Positions 33,880-44,200 of a stretch of DNA of 64,000 nt are shown piece by piece (the first letter of the stretch is position 1; every line of letters begins with the position of its first letter). The DNA lies in assembly GCF_000297395.2 (NCBI RefSeq), contig NZ_HF570108.1, positions 3,615,397 to 3,679,396 of the forward strand, read 5' to 3'. The notes beneath the pieces are model-generated. The model ran no database searches and had not been told where the DNA came from. It saw nothing but the letters and a program-made list of their open reading frames with translations. This stretch comes from Micromonospora lupini str. Lupac 08 (GTDB taxonomy: Bacteria; Actinomycetota; Actinomycetes; Mycobacteriales; Micromonosporaceae). Both the position numbers and the translations under genes were made by a program.

Positions 33880-34848
33880 ATGTCTGGTCTGTCGGTGACC
33901 ACCCCCGTGCACGCGCAGCTGACGTGGCACTACGAGTCCGAGATGCCCCGGGTGCTCTCCCTCTACGAACGGGCCAAGAGCGCGCAGTGGAACGCCAGCA
34001 CCGATGTCGACTGGTCGATCGAGGTGCCGTTCGGTGAGCCGTTGCCCGACGACTCCGCGTTCGCCATGGCGTCGTTCGAGGCGTCCCCGTTGGCGCGACG
34101 CGGCCGACCCATGTGGGACACGTTCCGCTGGGAGCTGCAGTCGTGGATGGTGAGCCAGTTCCTGCACGGTGAGCAGGGCGCGCTCGTGGTCGCCGCGCGC
34201 CTGGTCGAGGTGGTGCCGGACATCGACAGCAAGTACTACGCCGCGAGTCAGGCCGCCGACGAGGCCCGGCACGTCGAGGCGTTCTCCCGCTACCTGCGCG
34301 AGAAGGTGCCGCACCCGTACCCGATCAACCCGGCGCTGTCCGAACTGATCAAGGACCTGCTCTCCGACTCCCGGTGGGACATCACCGCGCTGGGCATGCA
34401 GATCGTGGTCGAGGCCCTGGCGATGGCCGCGTTCCGGCTGGCCAACAGCACCTTCCACGACCGCCTCATCTGCGACATCACCCGCCTCGTGGCCCGCGAC
34501 GAGGCCCGGCACGTGTCGTTCGGGGTGCTGTCGCTGGAGGGCATCTACCGGGAGATGACAAGCGCCGAGCTGGCCGACCGCGAGGACATGGTGCTCGACT
34601 CCGCGAGCCTCATGCGCCGCCGGTTCCTGCTGGAGGACGTCTGGGAGCGCATCGAGGTGGACCGGGGCGAGGGCGTCGACTTCGCCGCGCACAACGAGCT
34701 GATGATCAAGTATCGGCAGGCGATCTTCGCCCGCGTGGTCACCGCGCTGTCCAACATCGGCCTGCTGACTCCCCGGGTCCGCGAGGGCCTGGAGCGGCTG
34801 GACCTCATCGGGTTCGCCGACCGCTCGATCCGCGTTCCGCGCGCCTGA
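33880..34848 (+). CDS. Ferritin-like diiron oxygenase family protein
   Basis: 322 residues, mostly helical. Two sets of iron ligands are visible: HGEQGALVVAA with AADEARHVEAFSRYL, and VVEALAMAAF with ARDEARHVSFG, giving the E...ExxH...E...ExxH set of a diiron four-helix bundle. Relatives in natural-product clusters perform N-oxygenation, desaturation or C-C cleavage. ATG 33880. Stop is 17 bp before the NRPS start, so it is probably the first gene of the NRPS operon and an oxidative tailoring enzyme for it. Confidence 0.82.
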   Translation: MSGLSVTTPVHAQLTWHYESEMPRVLSLYERAKSAQWNASTDVDWSIEVPFGEPLPDDSAFAMASFEASPLARRGRPMWDTFRWELQSWMVSQFLHGEQGALVVAARLVEVVPDIDSKYYAASQAADEARHVEAFSRYLREKVPHPYPINPALSELIKDLLSDSRWDITALGMQIVVEALAMAAFRLANSTFHDRLICDITRLVARDEARHVSFGVLSLEGIYREMTSAELADREDMVLDSASLMRRRFLLEDVWERIEVDRGEGVDFAAHNELMIKYRQAIFARVVTALSNIGLLTPRVREGLERLDLIGFADRSIRVPRA

Positions 34849-34864
34849 GGAGTCGGGAGGAGAC

Positions 34865-37800
34865 ATGCCAGTGCTGACCACGCTGACCCTCGACGGCATG
34901 TGCGACGACGTCGCGTCGCTGCTCGACGAGCCGGTGTCACCCGACGAGGATCTGCTGGAGCGCGGCCTCGACTCGATCGGGCTGATGCGGCTCGCCGCCC
35001 GCTGGGCCGGCGCGGGTCTCACCTTCGCCCAGCTCATCGAGCTGCGCAGCGTCCGGCAGTGGCACGCGCTGGCCCACCCGGCGTCGCCTCCCGACGAGTC
35101 GGAGGCCCTCGCCGCCGAGGACGAGGCGACTGTCGACCCGGACGAGCCGTTCGCCCTGGCGACGATGCAGCACGCGTACTGGGTTGGACGGGCCGGGGAG
35201 CAGGCCCTCGGTGGCGTGGGGGCGCACTTCTACAACGAGTTCGACGGTCGGCAGGTGGACCCCGACCGGCTGGAGGTGGCCATCCGGGCCCTGGTGCGCC
35301 GCCACGACATGCTGCGGGCCCGCTTCCTCGACGACGGCCGACAGCAGATCACCCCGGACGGCGCCTGGCCCGGCCTGACCGTGCACGACCTGCGGCACCT
35401 GCCGGCGCACGAGCGGGACCGGCGGCTGGCCGACCTGCGCGCCACCCTGTCGCACCGCACCCTGCGGGTGGACCGGGGCGAGGTGTTCGACGTCCAGCTC
35501 TGCCTGCTGCCCGACGGGGCGAGCCGGGTGCACGTGGAGATCGAGATGCTGGTCGCCGACGCGCACAGCTTCCGGGTGCTCCTCGCCGACCTCGCCCACC
35601 TCTACCGCCGGCCCGACGAGCCGCTGCCGCCCATCGACTACAGCTATCCCCGCTACCTGGCCACCCACGAGCGGCGGCGGGCCGACGCCCGCGAGGCCGC
35701 CGCCGGCTACTGGCGTCAGCGGGTACCCGACCTGCCCGGCGGGCCCGACCTGCCGGTGGCCGTGGCCCCGGAGCGGGTCAGCGGGCATCGGGTCATCCGC
35801 CACCACCACTGGCTCTCCGGCGCCGACCGGGACCGGCTCGCCGCCCGCGCGCGGGAGCACGGCGTCACCCTGTCGATGGTGTTCCTGACGGCCTTCGCCG
35901 AGGTCCTGGCCGCCTGGAGCAGCCGGCAACGCTTCCTGCTCAACCTGCCGCTGTACGACCGGACGCCGTACCACCCGGACGTGCCGTTGCTCAGCGGGGA
36001 CTTCACCAACCTGCTGCTGCTGGAGGTCGACGCCACCGACGAGGTGCCGTTCGTCGACCGCGCCCGCCGCCTGGGCGAGCAGTTCGCCCGGGACGTGGCG
36101 CACAGCGCGTACTCCGGGGTGGACGTCCTGCGCGACCTGGCCCGCGCCCGCTCCGACCGGGCCGTGCTCGCGCCCGTGGTCTTCACCAGCGCGCTCAGCC
36201 TCGGCGACCTCTTCGGCGCCGACGTGCGGGAGTGCTTCGGCGACCCGGTGTGGACGTCGTCGCAGACCCCGCAGGTGTGGCTGGACAACCAGGTCACCGA
36301 GCGCGAGGGCGGCCTGTACCTCAACTGGGACGTGGTGGCGGAGTTGTTCCCGCCGGGTGTGTCCGAGGCGATGTTCGCCGCGTACGTCCGGCTGCTCACC
36401 GGGCTGGTCGACGGCGACTGGGCCGCGTCGCCGGGCGACCTGCTGCCGCGCGAGCAGCGGGCGGTCCGGCGGCGGGCCAACGAGACCGCGGCGACGCTGC
36501 CGGTGGGCCGACTGCACGACGGGTTCTTCGACCGGGCGGCGCGGGAGCCCGCTCGGGTGGCGCTGCTCGGCGACGGGGTGTCGGTGTCCTACGGCGAGCT
36601 GGCGGGGAAGGCGTTGACGCTGGCCGGGGCGCTGGCACGGGCCGGGGTCGCGCCGGGGGACGCGGTGGGTGTGTGCCTGCCCAAGGGCGTCGACCAGGTC
36701 GTGGCGGTGCTGGGTGTGCTGGCCGCCGGTGGCGTGTACGTACCGGTCGGCGTGGACCAGCCGGCCGCCCGACGCGACCGGATCTGGCAGCGGGCCGGCG
36801 TGGAGACGGTCGTCGGCGCGGACGGGCTCGACCCGGCCGGTGACGGCGGCCCGGCCCTGGACGGCTGCGTGCCCGGTGACCCGGCGTCGGTGGCGTACGT
36901 CATCTTCACCTCCGGCTCCACGGGTGAACCCAAGGGTGTCGACGTGCCGCACTCGGCCGCCGGCACCACCATCGAGGCCATCCGCCGGCGGTTCGACATC
37001 GGCGCGGACGACCGGGTCCTCGCCGTGTCGGCGCTGGACTTCGACCTGTCGGTGTTCGACATCTTCGCGCTGCTCGGCGTCGGCGGCGCGGTGGTGCTGA
37101 TCGGCGAGGAGCAGCGACGCGACGCGAGCTCCTGGCGTCGGCTCGTCGACGCCCACCGGGTCACCGTCTGGCAGTCGGTCCCCGCGCTGCTGGACATGCT
37201 GCTGACCGCCGCCGAGGCCGCCGGCGGGCTGGACCACCTGCGACTGGCGCTGCTCGGCGGCGACTGGGTCGGCCTGGACCTGCGCGACCGACTGGTGGCG
37301 CTGCGCCCCGACGCCCGGCTCGTCGCGCTGGGCGGCACCACCGAGACCGCCATCCACTCGACGGTCTTCGAGGTGGGCGAGGTGCCGCCGCACTGGCGGT
37401 CCATCCCGTACGGGGTGCCGCTGCCGAACCAGCGTTGTCGCGTCGTGGACGGGCGGGGACGGGACTGTCCGGACTGGGTGGTCGGCGAGTTGTGGATCGG
37501 CGGGGCCGGGGTGGCGGCCGGCTACCGGGGGGACCCGGAGCGCACCGCGCAGCGGTTCGTGACCCACGACGGGATGCGCTGGTACCGCACCGGTGACCTG
37601 GGCCGGTACTGGCCGGACGGGACCCTGGAGTTCCTGGGCCGGGCCGACTTCCAGGTCAAGATCCGCGGGCACCGCATCGAGCTGGGCGAGGTCGAGGCCG
37701 CCCTGACCGACTGCCCCGGGGTGCGCGAAGCCGTCGTGGTGGCGGTGGGCGCCAGCACCCGCCGGCTCGCGGCCGCCGTCGTACCGTCGGCGTCCGACCT

Positions 37801-40800
37801 GGATCCGGAGACGGTACGGGCGTTCGTCGTCGACCGGCTGCCCGCGTACATGGTGCCCGAGCACGTCGCCGTGCTCGACGCGCTGCCGCTGAGCGGCAAC
37901 GGCAAGATCGACCGGCCGGCGCTGGCACGACGCCTCGCCGAGGGCGTCGGCCGCTCCACCGAGGTCGAGCCACCCGTCGGGCCGGTCGAGACGGCGCTGG
38001 CCACCCTCTGGGCCGACCTGCTCGGCGTGCCGACCGTCGGCCGCGCCGACAGCTTCTTCACCCTCGGCGGGGACAGCCTGCTCGCCACCCGCCTGCTCGG
38101 ACGGATGCGCTCGGCCGGGCTGGCCGGCGGGCAACTGCGCCGCCTCTTCGCCGAGCCGACACTCGCCGGATTCGCCGCCGGCGTACGCCTCGACACCGGC
38201 GCCGCGCTGACCGGGACCTTCGTCGCCGACCCCGCGAACCGCCACGAACCGTTCCCCGCGACCGACGTGCAGCGGGCGTACTGGATGGGCCGCAGCGGCG
38301 ACTTCGCCCTCGGTGAGGTCGGCTCCCACTGGTACTGGGAATTCGACGGCGAGGACGTGGACCTCGACCGGCTCACCGCGGCCTGGAACCGGCTGGTCCG
38401 CCGGCACGAGATGCTGCGGGCCGTCTTCGACGCCGACGGACGCCAACGCGTCCAACCCGAGGTGCCCGAGGTGACCATTCCGGTCGGTGAGGGCGAGGCA
38501 GCGCTCGCCGACCTGCGCGACCGGCTGTCACACCGGGTCGCCGACCCGACCCGCTGGCCGCTGGTGGCCATCGAGGCCGTCCGGTACGGCGAGCGCCGCG
38601 TCCGGCTGGCGTTCAGCTTCGACTACATCGTGCTCGACGCGCTCAGCATCGTGACCGTCTTCGCCGAACTGTCCGCCCTCTACGTCGACCTCGACGCGCC
38701 GCTGCGCCCGATCGGCGTGTCGTTTCGCGACTACGTGCTCACCGCCCGGCCGGACGAGGCGACAGTCGAGGCGGACCAGCGCTACTGGTCGGCGCAGGCC
38801 GCCGAGATGCCCCCCGCGCCGCAACTGCCGCTCGCCGTCGACCCGGACCGGGTACGCGCCCCCCGCTTCGTCCGCCACGCGGCGCGGCTCGACCCCGCCG
38901 AGTGGACCGCCCTGGTCGACGCCGCCCGCGCCCACGGGGTGAGCCCGGCCGCCGTGCTCGCCACCGCGTACGCCGAGGTGCTCTCGGCCTTCAGCGCACG
39001 GCCGGACCTCACCCTCAACCTGACCCTCTTCGACCGCCGTGAGGTGCACCCCGACATCGACCACGTGCTCGGCGACTTCACCTCGCTGCTGCTCGTCGGC
39101 CACCGCCCCGGCACGGGCGACGACTTCCTGACCCTGGTACGCCGATTGCAGGAGCGGATGTGGGACGGTATGGAGCACAACGCCGTCTCCGCCATCTGGG
39201 TGCTGCGGGAGATCGCGCGACGCACCGGCGCCCCCGCCGCAGCCATGCCTGTGGTCTTCACCAGCGCGCTGGGCATCAGCGACGAACTGGTGAGCATGTC
39301 CCTGCCGTTCGGTGAGCAGATCTGGGGCGCCTCGCAGACCCCGCAGGTGTGGCTGGACAACCAGGTCATGGAACGCGACGGTGGCCTGAGCATCAACTGG
39401 GACGTGGTGGCGGAGCTGTTCCCGCCCGACGTGGTCGAGACGATGTTCGCCGCGTACGTCGGGCTGCTGACCAGCCTCGCGGCCGGGAACTGGGCGCGGA
39501 CCGTGCCGGTCGGGCTCCCCGCCGGGCAGCGGGCCGTGCGCGAGCGGGTCAACGCGACGGCCGCGCCGATTCCGCCCGGCCTGCTGCACGACGGGTTCTT
39601 CGACCGGGCGGTGCGGGAGCCCGCTCGGGTGGCGTTGGTCGGCGACGGGGTGTCGGTGTCCTACGGGGAGCTGGCGGGCAAGGCGTTGACGCTGGCCGGG
39701 ACGTTGGCACGGGCCGGGGTCGCGCCGGGGGATGCGGTGGGTGTGTGCCTGCCCAAGGGCGTCGACCAGGTCGTCGCGGTGCTGGGTGTGCTGGCCGCCG
39801 GTGGCGTGTACGTGCCGGTAGGGGTGGACCAGCCGGTGGTCCGCCGGGAGCGGATCCTCGCCCGCGCCGACGTGAAGACGGTGGTCGGCGCGGACGGGCT
39901 CGACCCGGCCGGCGACGGCGGCCCGGCCCTCGACGGCTGCGTCCCGGTGGACGCGGCGTCGCTGGCGTACGTCATCTTCACCTCCGGCTCCACCGGTGAG
40001 CCCAAGGGCGTCGAGGTGTCCCACGCGGCGGCCACGAACACGATCGCGGCGGTCAACGACCGGCTGCGCCTGAGCCCGGACGACCGGGTCCTCGCCGTGT
40101 CGGCGCTGGACTTCGACCTGTCGGTGTACGACATCTTCGCCCCGCTCGGCGTCGGCGGCGCGGTGGTGCTCGTCGAGGAGGGGCAGCGACGCGACGCCCG
40201 CACCTGGCTGCGGCTCGTCCGCGAGCACCACGTCACCATCTGGAACACCGTGCCCGCCCTGCTCGACATGCTGCTCACCGCGGCCGGCGACGAACCGCTC
40301 GGCGCGTTGCGGCACGCCCTGGTCTCCGGCGACTGGGTCGGCCTGGACCTGCGTGACCGGCTGGTCGCCCGCCGACCCGAGGCCCGGCTCACCGCCCTCG
40401 GCGGCGCCACCGAGGCGGGCATCTGGTCCAACGCGTTCGAGGTGCGCGAGGTGCCGCCGCACTGGCGGTCCATCCCGTACGGCTTCCCGCTGCCCAACCA
40501 GCGTTACCGCGTGGTGGACGGGCGGGGACGGGACTGCCCCGACTGGGTGGTCGGCGAGTTGTGGATCGGCGGGGCCGGGGTGGCGGCCGGCTACCGGGGG
40601 GACCCGGAGCGCACCGCGCAGCGGTTCGTGACCCACGACGGGATGCGCTGGTACCGCACCGGTGACCTGGGCCGCTACTGGCCGGACGGGACCCTGGAGT
40701 TCCTGGGCCGGGCGGACTTCCAGGTCAAGATCCGCGGGCACCGCATCGAGCTGGGCGAGGTCGAGGCCGCCCTGACCGACTGCCCCGGCGTGCGCGAGGC

Positions 40801-41293
40801 CGTGGTGGTCGCCGTGGGCACCAGCACCCGCCGCCTCGCCGCCGCCGTCGTACCGGAGGCGGGCGTCACCCTCGACCCGGACGCCACAGGCGCGTTCGTC
40901 GTCGACCGGCTGCCCGCGTACATGGTGCCCGAGCACGTCGCCGTGCTCGACGCGCTGCCCCTGAGCGGCAACGGCAAGATCGACCGGGGCGCGGTGGCCA
41001 CCCTGCTCGCCAGCGGCGACAACGCGCCGGCCCACGAGCCACCCCACGCCGGCCTAGAGAGCGACCTCGGCGCGCTCTGGGCGGAACTGCTGAACGGCCC
41101 CGTTCCCGGCCGCACCCGCAACTTCTTCAGCCTCGGCGGGGACAGCCTGCTCGCCACCCGGCTGCTGGCCGTGCTGCGGGAACGCTACGGCGTCGACCTG
41201 CCGATGCGGGGCCTGCTCGACCGACCGACCATCGCGGACCTGGCCACCGCCGTGCAGCATGCCGCCGGCACGTACGAGGAAGGCAGCATATGA
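34865..41293 (+). CDS. NRPS: ArCP-Cy-A-PCP-Cy-A-PCP
   Basis: 2142 residues. Aryl carrier domain at the N-terminus (RGLDSIGL, Ser37); Cy1 about 95-525 with EMLVADAHS replacing the DxxxxDxxS motif's first Asp; A1 about 545-1015 (FTSGSTGEPKG); PCP1 (LGGDSLLA, Ser about 1072); Cy2 about 1120-1550 with DYIVLDALS intact; A2 about 1565-2050; PCP2 (Ser about 2092). Hand-read codes: A2 DLYNLSLIW (cysteine-like), A1 DLFQLGLIH (not cysteine). It would load an aryl acid on ArCP and form two heterocycles. GGGAGGAGAC precedes ATG 34865. Confidence 0.95.
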   Translation: MPVLTTLTLDGMCDDVASLLDEPVSPDEDLLERGLDSIGLMRLAARWAGAGLTFAQLIELRSVRQWHALAHPASPPDESEALAAEDEATVDPDEPFALATMQHAYWVGRAGEQALGGVGAHFYNEFDGRQVDPDRLEVAIRALVRRHDMLRARFLDDGRQQITPDGAWPGLTVHDLRHLPAHERDRRLADLRATLSHRTLRVDRGEVFDVQLCLLPDGASRVHVEIEMLVADAHSFRVLLADLAHLYRRPDEPLPPIDYSYPRYLATHERRRADAREAAAGYWRQRVPDLPGGPDLPVAVAPERVSGHRVIRHHHWLSGADRDRLAARAREHGVTLSMVFLTAFAEVLAAWSSRQRFLLNLPLYDRTPYHPDVPLLSGDFTNLLLLEVDATDEVPFVDRARRLGEQFARDVAHSAYSGVDVLRDLARARSDRAVLAPVVFTSALSLGDLFGADVRECFGDPVWTSSQTPQVWLDNQVTEREGGLYLNWDVVAELFPPGVSEAMFAAYVRLLTGLVDGDWAASPGDLLPREQRAVRRRANETAATLPVGRLHDGFFDRAAREPARVALLGDGVSVSYGELAGKALTLAGALARAGVAPGDAVGVCLPKGVDQVVAVLGVLAAGGVYVPVGVDQPAARRDRIWQRAGVETVVGADGLDPAGDGGPALDGCVPGDPASVAYVIFTSGSTGEPKGVDVPHSAAGTTIEAIRRRFDIGADDRVLAVSALDFDLSVFDIFALLGVGGAVVLIGEEQRRDASSWRRLVDAHRVTVWQSVPALLDMLLTAAEAAGGLDHLRLALLGGDWVGLDLRDRLVALRPDARLVALGGTTETAIHSTVFEVGEVPPHWRSIPYGVPLPNQRCRVVDGRGRDCPDWVVGELWIGGAGVAAGYRGDPERTAQRFVTHDGMRWYRTGDLGRYWPDGTLEFLGRADFQVKIRGHRIELGEVEAALTDCPGVREAVVVAVGASTRRLAAAVVPSASDLDPETVRAFVVDRLPAYMVPEHVAVLDALPLSGNGKIDRPALARRLAEGVGRSTEVEPPVGPVETALATLWADLLGVPTVGRADSFFTLGGDSLLATRLLGRMRSAGLAGGQLRRLFAEPTLAGFAAGVRLDTGAALTGTFVADPANRHEPFPATDVQRAYWMGRSGDFALGEVGSHWYWEFDGEDVDLDRLTAAWNRLVRRHEMLRAVFDADGRQRVQPEVPEVTIPVGEGEAALADLRDRLSHRVADPTRWPLVAIEAVRYGERRVRLAFSFDYIVLDALSIVTVFAELSALYVDLDAPLRPIGVSFRDYVLTARPDEATVEADQRYWSAQAAEMPPAPQLPLAVDPDRVRAPRFVRHAARLDPAEWTALVDAARAHGVSPAAVLATAYAEVLSAFSARPDLTLNLTLFDRREVHPDIDHVLGDFTSLLLVGHRPGTGDDFLTLVRRLQERMWDGMEHNAVSAIWVLREIARRTGAPAAAMPVVFTSALGISDELVSMSLPFGEQIWGASQTPQVWLDNQVMERDGGLSINWDVVAELFPPDVVETMFAAYVGLLTSLAAGNWARTVPVGLPAGQRAVRERVNATAAPIPPGLLHDGFFDRAVREPARVALVGDGVSVSYGELAGKALTLAGTLARAGVAPGDAVGVCLPKGVDQVVAVLGVLAAGGVYVPVGVDQPVVRRERILARADVKTVVGADGLDPAGDGGPALDGCVPVDAASLAYVIFTSGSTGEPKGVEVSHAAATNTIAAVNDRLRLSPDDRVLAVSALDFDLSVYDIFAPLGVGGAVVLVEEGQRRDARTWLRLVREHHVTIWNTVPALLDMLLTAAGDEPLGALRHALVSGDWVGLDLRDRLVARRPEARLTALGGATEAGIWSNAFEVREVPPHWRSIPYGFPLPNQRYRVVDGRGRDCPDWVVGELWIGGAGVAAGYRGDPERTAQRFVTHDGMRWYRTGDLGRYWPDGTLEFLGRADFQVKIRGHRIELGEVEAALTDCPGVREAVVVAVGTSTRRLAAAVVPEAGVTLDPDATGAFVVDRLPAYMVPEHVAVLDALPLSGNGKIDRGAVATLLASGDNAPAHEPPHAGLESDLGALWAELLNGPVPGRTRNFFSLGGDSLLATRLLAVLRERYGVDLPMRGLLDRPTIADLATAVQHAAGTYEEGSI

Positions 41294-44200
41294 ACGGGCA
41301 GGACCTCATCGCCGAACTGGCGCAGGTCGGCGTCCACCTCTGGGAGGAGGACGGCCAGCTCCGCTTCCGGGCACCCACAGGTGTTCTCACCGACCAGCGC
41401 CGCGCCGCGCTACGCCAGCACAAGGAGCAGGTGCTGGCCGTGCTGCGCGACGCCGCCGCGCCCACCGCCGTGGCGCACCCCGCGCAGCGGTACGAGCCGT
41501 TCCCGCTCACCGACGTGCAGAGCGCGTACCTGCTCGGGCGGGGCGACAGCTTCGCCTACGGCGGGGTCGGCTGCCACGGCTACGGCGAGCTGACCTTTGC
41601 CGAGCTGGACGTGGACCGGCTGGAACGCGCCTGGCACGAGGTCGTCGCCCGGCACGACATGCTGCGGGCCGTCGTCAACCGCGACGGCTCCCAGCAGGTA
41701 CGACCCGACGTGCCGGCGTACCGCGTCGAGGTGCGTGACGCCGACGCGGCCGGCTTCGCCGACGCGGTGGCCGCCACCCGCGCCGAGCTGGACCACCGCC
41801 GTTACGACCCGCAGCAGTGGCCCCTGTTCGCGCTGCGGGTCACCCGCGGCCCGCAGCGCTGCGTCCTGCACTTCTCGATCGACTTCCTGATCTGCGACTT
41901 CGTCAGCATCAACATCCTGCTCGACGAGCTGGGCCGCCGCTACGCGGGTGACCCGCCCACCGACGAGTTGACGCTGACGTTCCGTGACCACCTGCTGGCC
42001 ACCGAACCGCTGCGCGGCGGCCCCCGGCACGACGCCGACCGGGACTGGTGGCTGGCCCGGCTCGACGACCTGCCCCCGGCGCCGGAGCTGCCCCTGCGCG
42101 GCGACGCGACGGCCGCGCCGCCCCGGTTCCGCCGCCTCGACCTGCGGCTCGACCCGACCGAGTGGGCCGGGTTGCGCCAGCGCGCCGGGCAGCACGGCAT
42201 CAGCCCGTCCGGGGCGGTGCTCGCCGCGTACGTCGAGGTGATCGCCGCGTGGAGCGTGCACCCGCGCTTCACCGTTGACGTCACCCTGCTCAACCGGACG
42301 CCCACGCACCCGCAGGTGGACCGGATCGTCGGCGACTTCACCTCGGTCAGCCTCCTCGCCGTGGAGCAGAGCCCGGACGCGCCCGTGCAGGAGCGGGCCA
42401 AGCGCATCCAGGCGCAGCTCTGGTCCGACCTGGACCACCGCCGGTTCTCCGGTGTCGACGTCGTCCGGGAACTGGCCCGTCGCCGGGGCGCCGACGCCGC
42501 GCTGATGCCCATCGTCTTCACCAGCGCCATCGGGCTGGGCGGCGACACCGGCGTGGAGGGCTTCGGCGAGCTGGGCTACGGCATCAGCCAGACCCCGCAG
42601 GTGTGGATCGACTGTCAGAACATCGAGCGCTCCGGTGGGCTGGCCACCAACTGGGACGTCCGCGAGGGCGTGTTCCCCGACGGTGTCGTCGACGAGATGT
42701 TCGCCGCGTACGCCACGCTGCTGCGCCGGCTGGCGGGCACCGACGAGGCGTGGGAGGAGCTGGCCCCGGTCGCGCTGCCCGAGGCGAGCGCCCGCCGCCG
42801 CGCCGAGGTCAACGACACCGCCGCGCCGCTGCCCGACGGGCTGCTGCACGAGGGGGTGCTCGCCCAGGCGCTGCGGACCCCGGACCGGGTGGCAGTGGTG
42901 GCCGCCGACGGCACCCTCACCTACCGGCAGCTCACCGGCCGTGCCACGGCGGTGGCCGCGCGGCTGACCGAGGCCGGCTGCCGACCCGGCGACCTGGTCG
43001 CGGTGGTCGCCGAGAAGGGCTGGCGGCAGGTGGTCGCGGTGTTCGGCGTCCTGCTGGCCGGTGGGGCGTACGTGCCTGTCGACACCAACCAGCCGCCCGT
43101 CCGCCGTGACCTGATCCTCGACGGCGCGGGGATCCGGTACGTCCTCACCGAGGCCGACCGGGTGGCCGGCGACTGGCCCGAGCCTGTGACGCCGATCGCG
43201 GTGGACGACCTCGACGGGCCCGCGCCGACGACCCTGCCGGCCCGCACGGTCGGCCCGGACGACCGCGCGTACGTCATCCACACCTCCGGGTCGACGGGCA
43301 CCCCGAAGGGCGTGGTGATCACCCACCGGGCAGCCCTGAACACCGTGGCGGACATCAACGCCCGCTTCGACGTGACGCCTGACGACCGCGTCCTCGGCCT
43401 GGCCAGTCTGGGCTTCGACCTGTCCGTCTACGACCTGTTCGGCCCGCCGGCGGTTGGCGCGGCGCTGGTGCTGCCCGCGCCGCAGCGGCGGGGCGACCCG
43501 ACCCACTGGGCGGAGCTGGTCGCCGAGAACGAGGTGACCCTCTGGAATTCGGTGCCGGCGCAGTTGCAGATGCTCGCCGACTACCTCGCGGCCGCGCCGA
43601 TGGTCCGGATCCCCTCGCTGCGGCTGGCCCTGCTCAGCGGCGACTGGATCCCGGTCACCCTGCCGGACCAGATCCGCGATCTCGTCCCCGGTCTGGCCGT
43701 GGTCAGCCTCGGCGGCGCGACCGAGGCCGCCATCTGGTCGATCATCCATCCGATCGGGCGGGTCGACCCGTCGTGGCGCAGCATCCCGTACGGCGTGCCG
43801 CTGACCAACCAGAGCTGGCACGTCCGGGACGCCGCGCTGCGGCCCCGCCCGGACTGGGTCACCGGGGAGCTGTACATCGGCGGCGCCGGGCTGGCGGTGG
43901 GCTACCTCGGCGACGAGGCCCGCACCGCCGAGCGGTTCGTCACCGACCCGTCCACCGGCGAGCGGTTGTACCGCACCGGTGACCTGGGCCGCTACCAGCC
44001 CGACGGCACCATCGAGTTCCTCGGCCGGGAGGACTTCCAGGTCAAGATCCGCGGCCATCGGATCGAGCTGGCCGAGGTCGAGTCGGCGCTGCTCGCGCAT
44101 CCGGGGGTGGGCGGGGCGATCGCGGTGGTCGACGGGGACCGTCCACTGGAGAGGCGGTTGGCCGCCGTCGTACAGCCCGCCGCCGTGGAGCCCGGCCCCG

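Noticed and set aside
34937..38455. Very long open frame antisense to the NRPS
   Set aside because: High-GC coding DNA leaves the antisense frame open; its composition is Arg/Gln/His-rich low complexity and the sense strand encodes clear NRPS domains.
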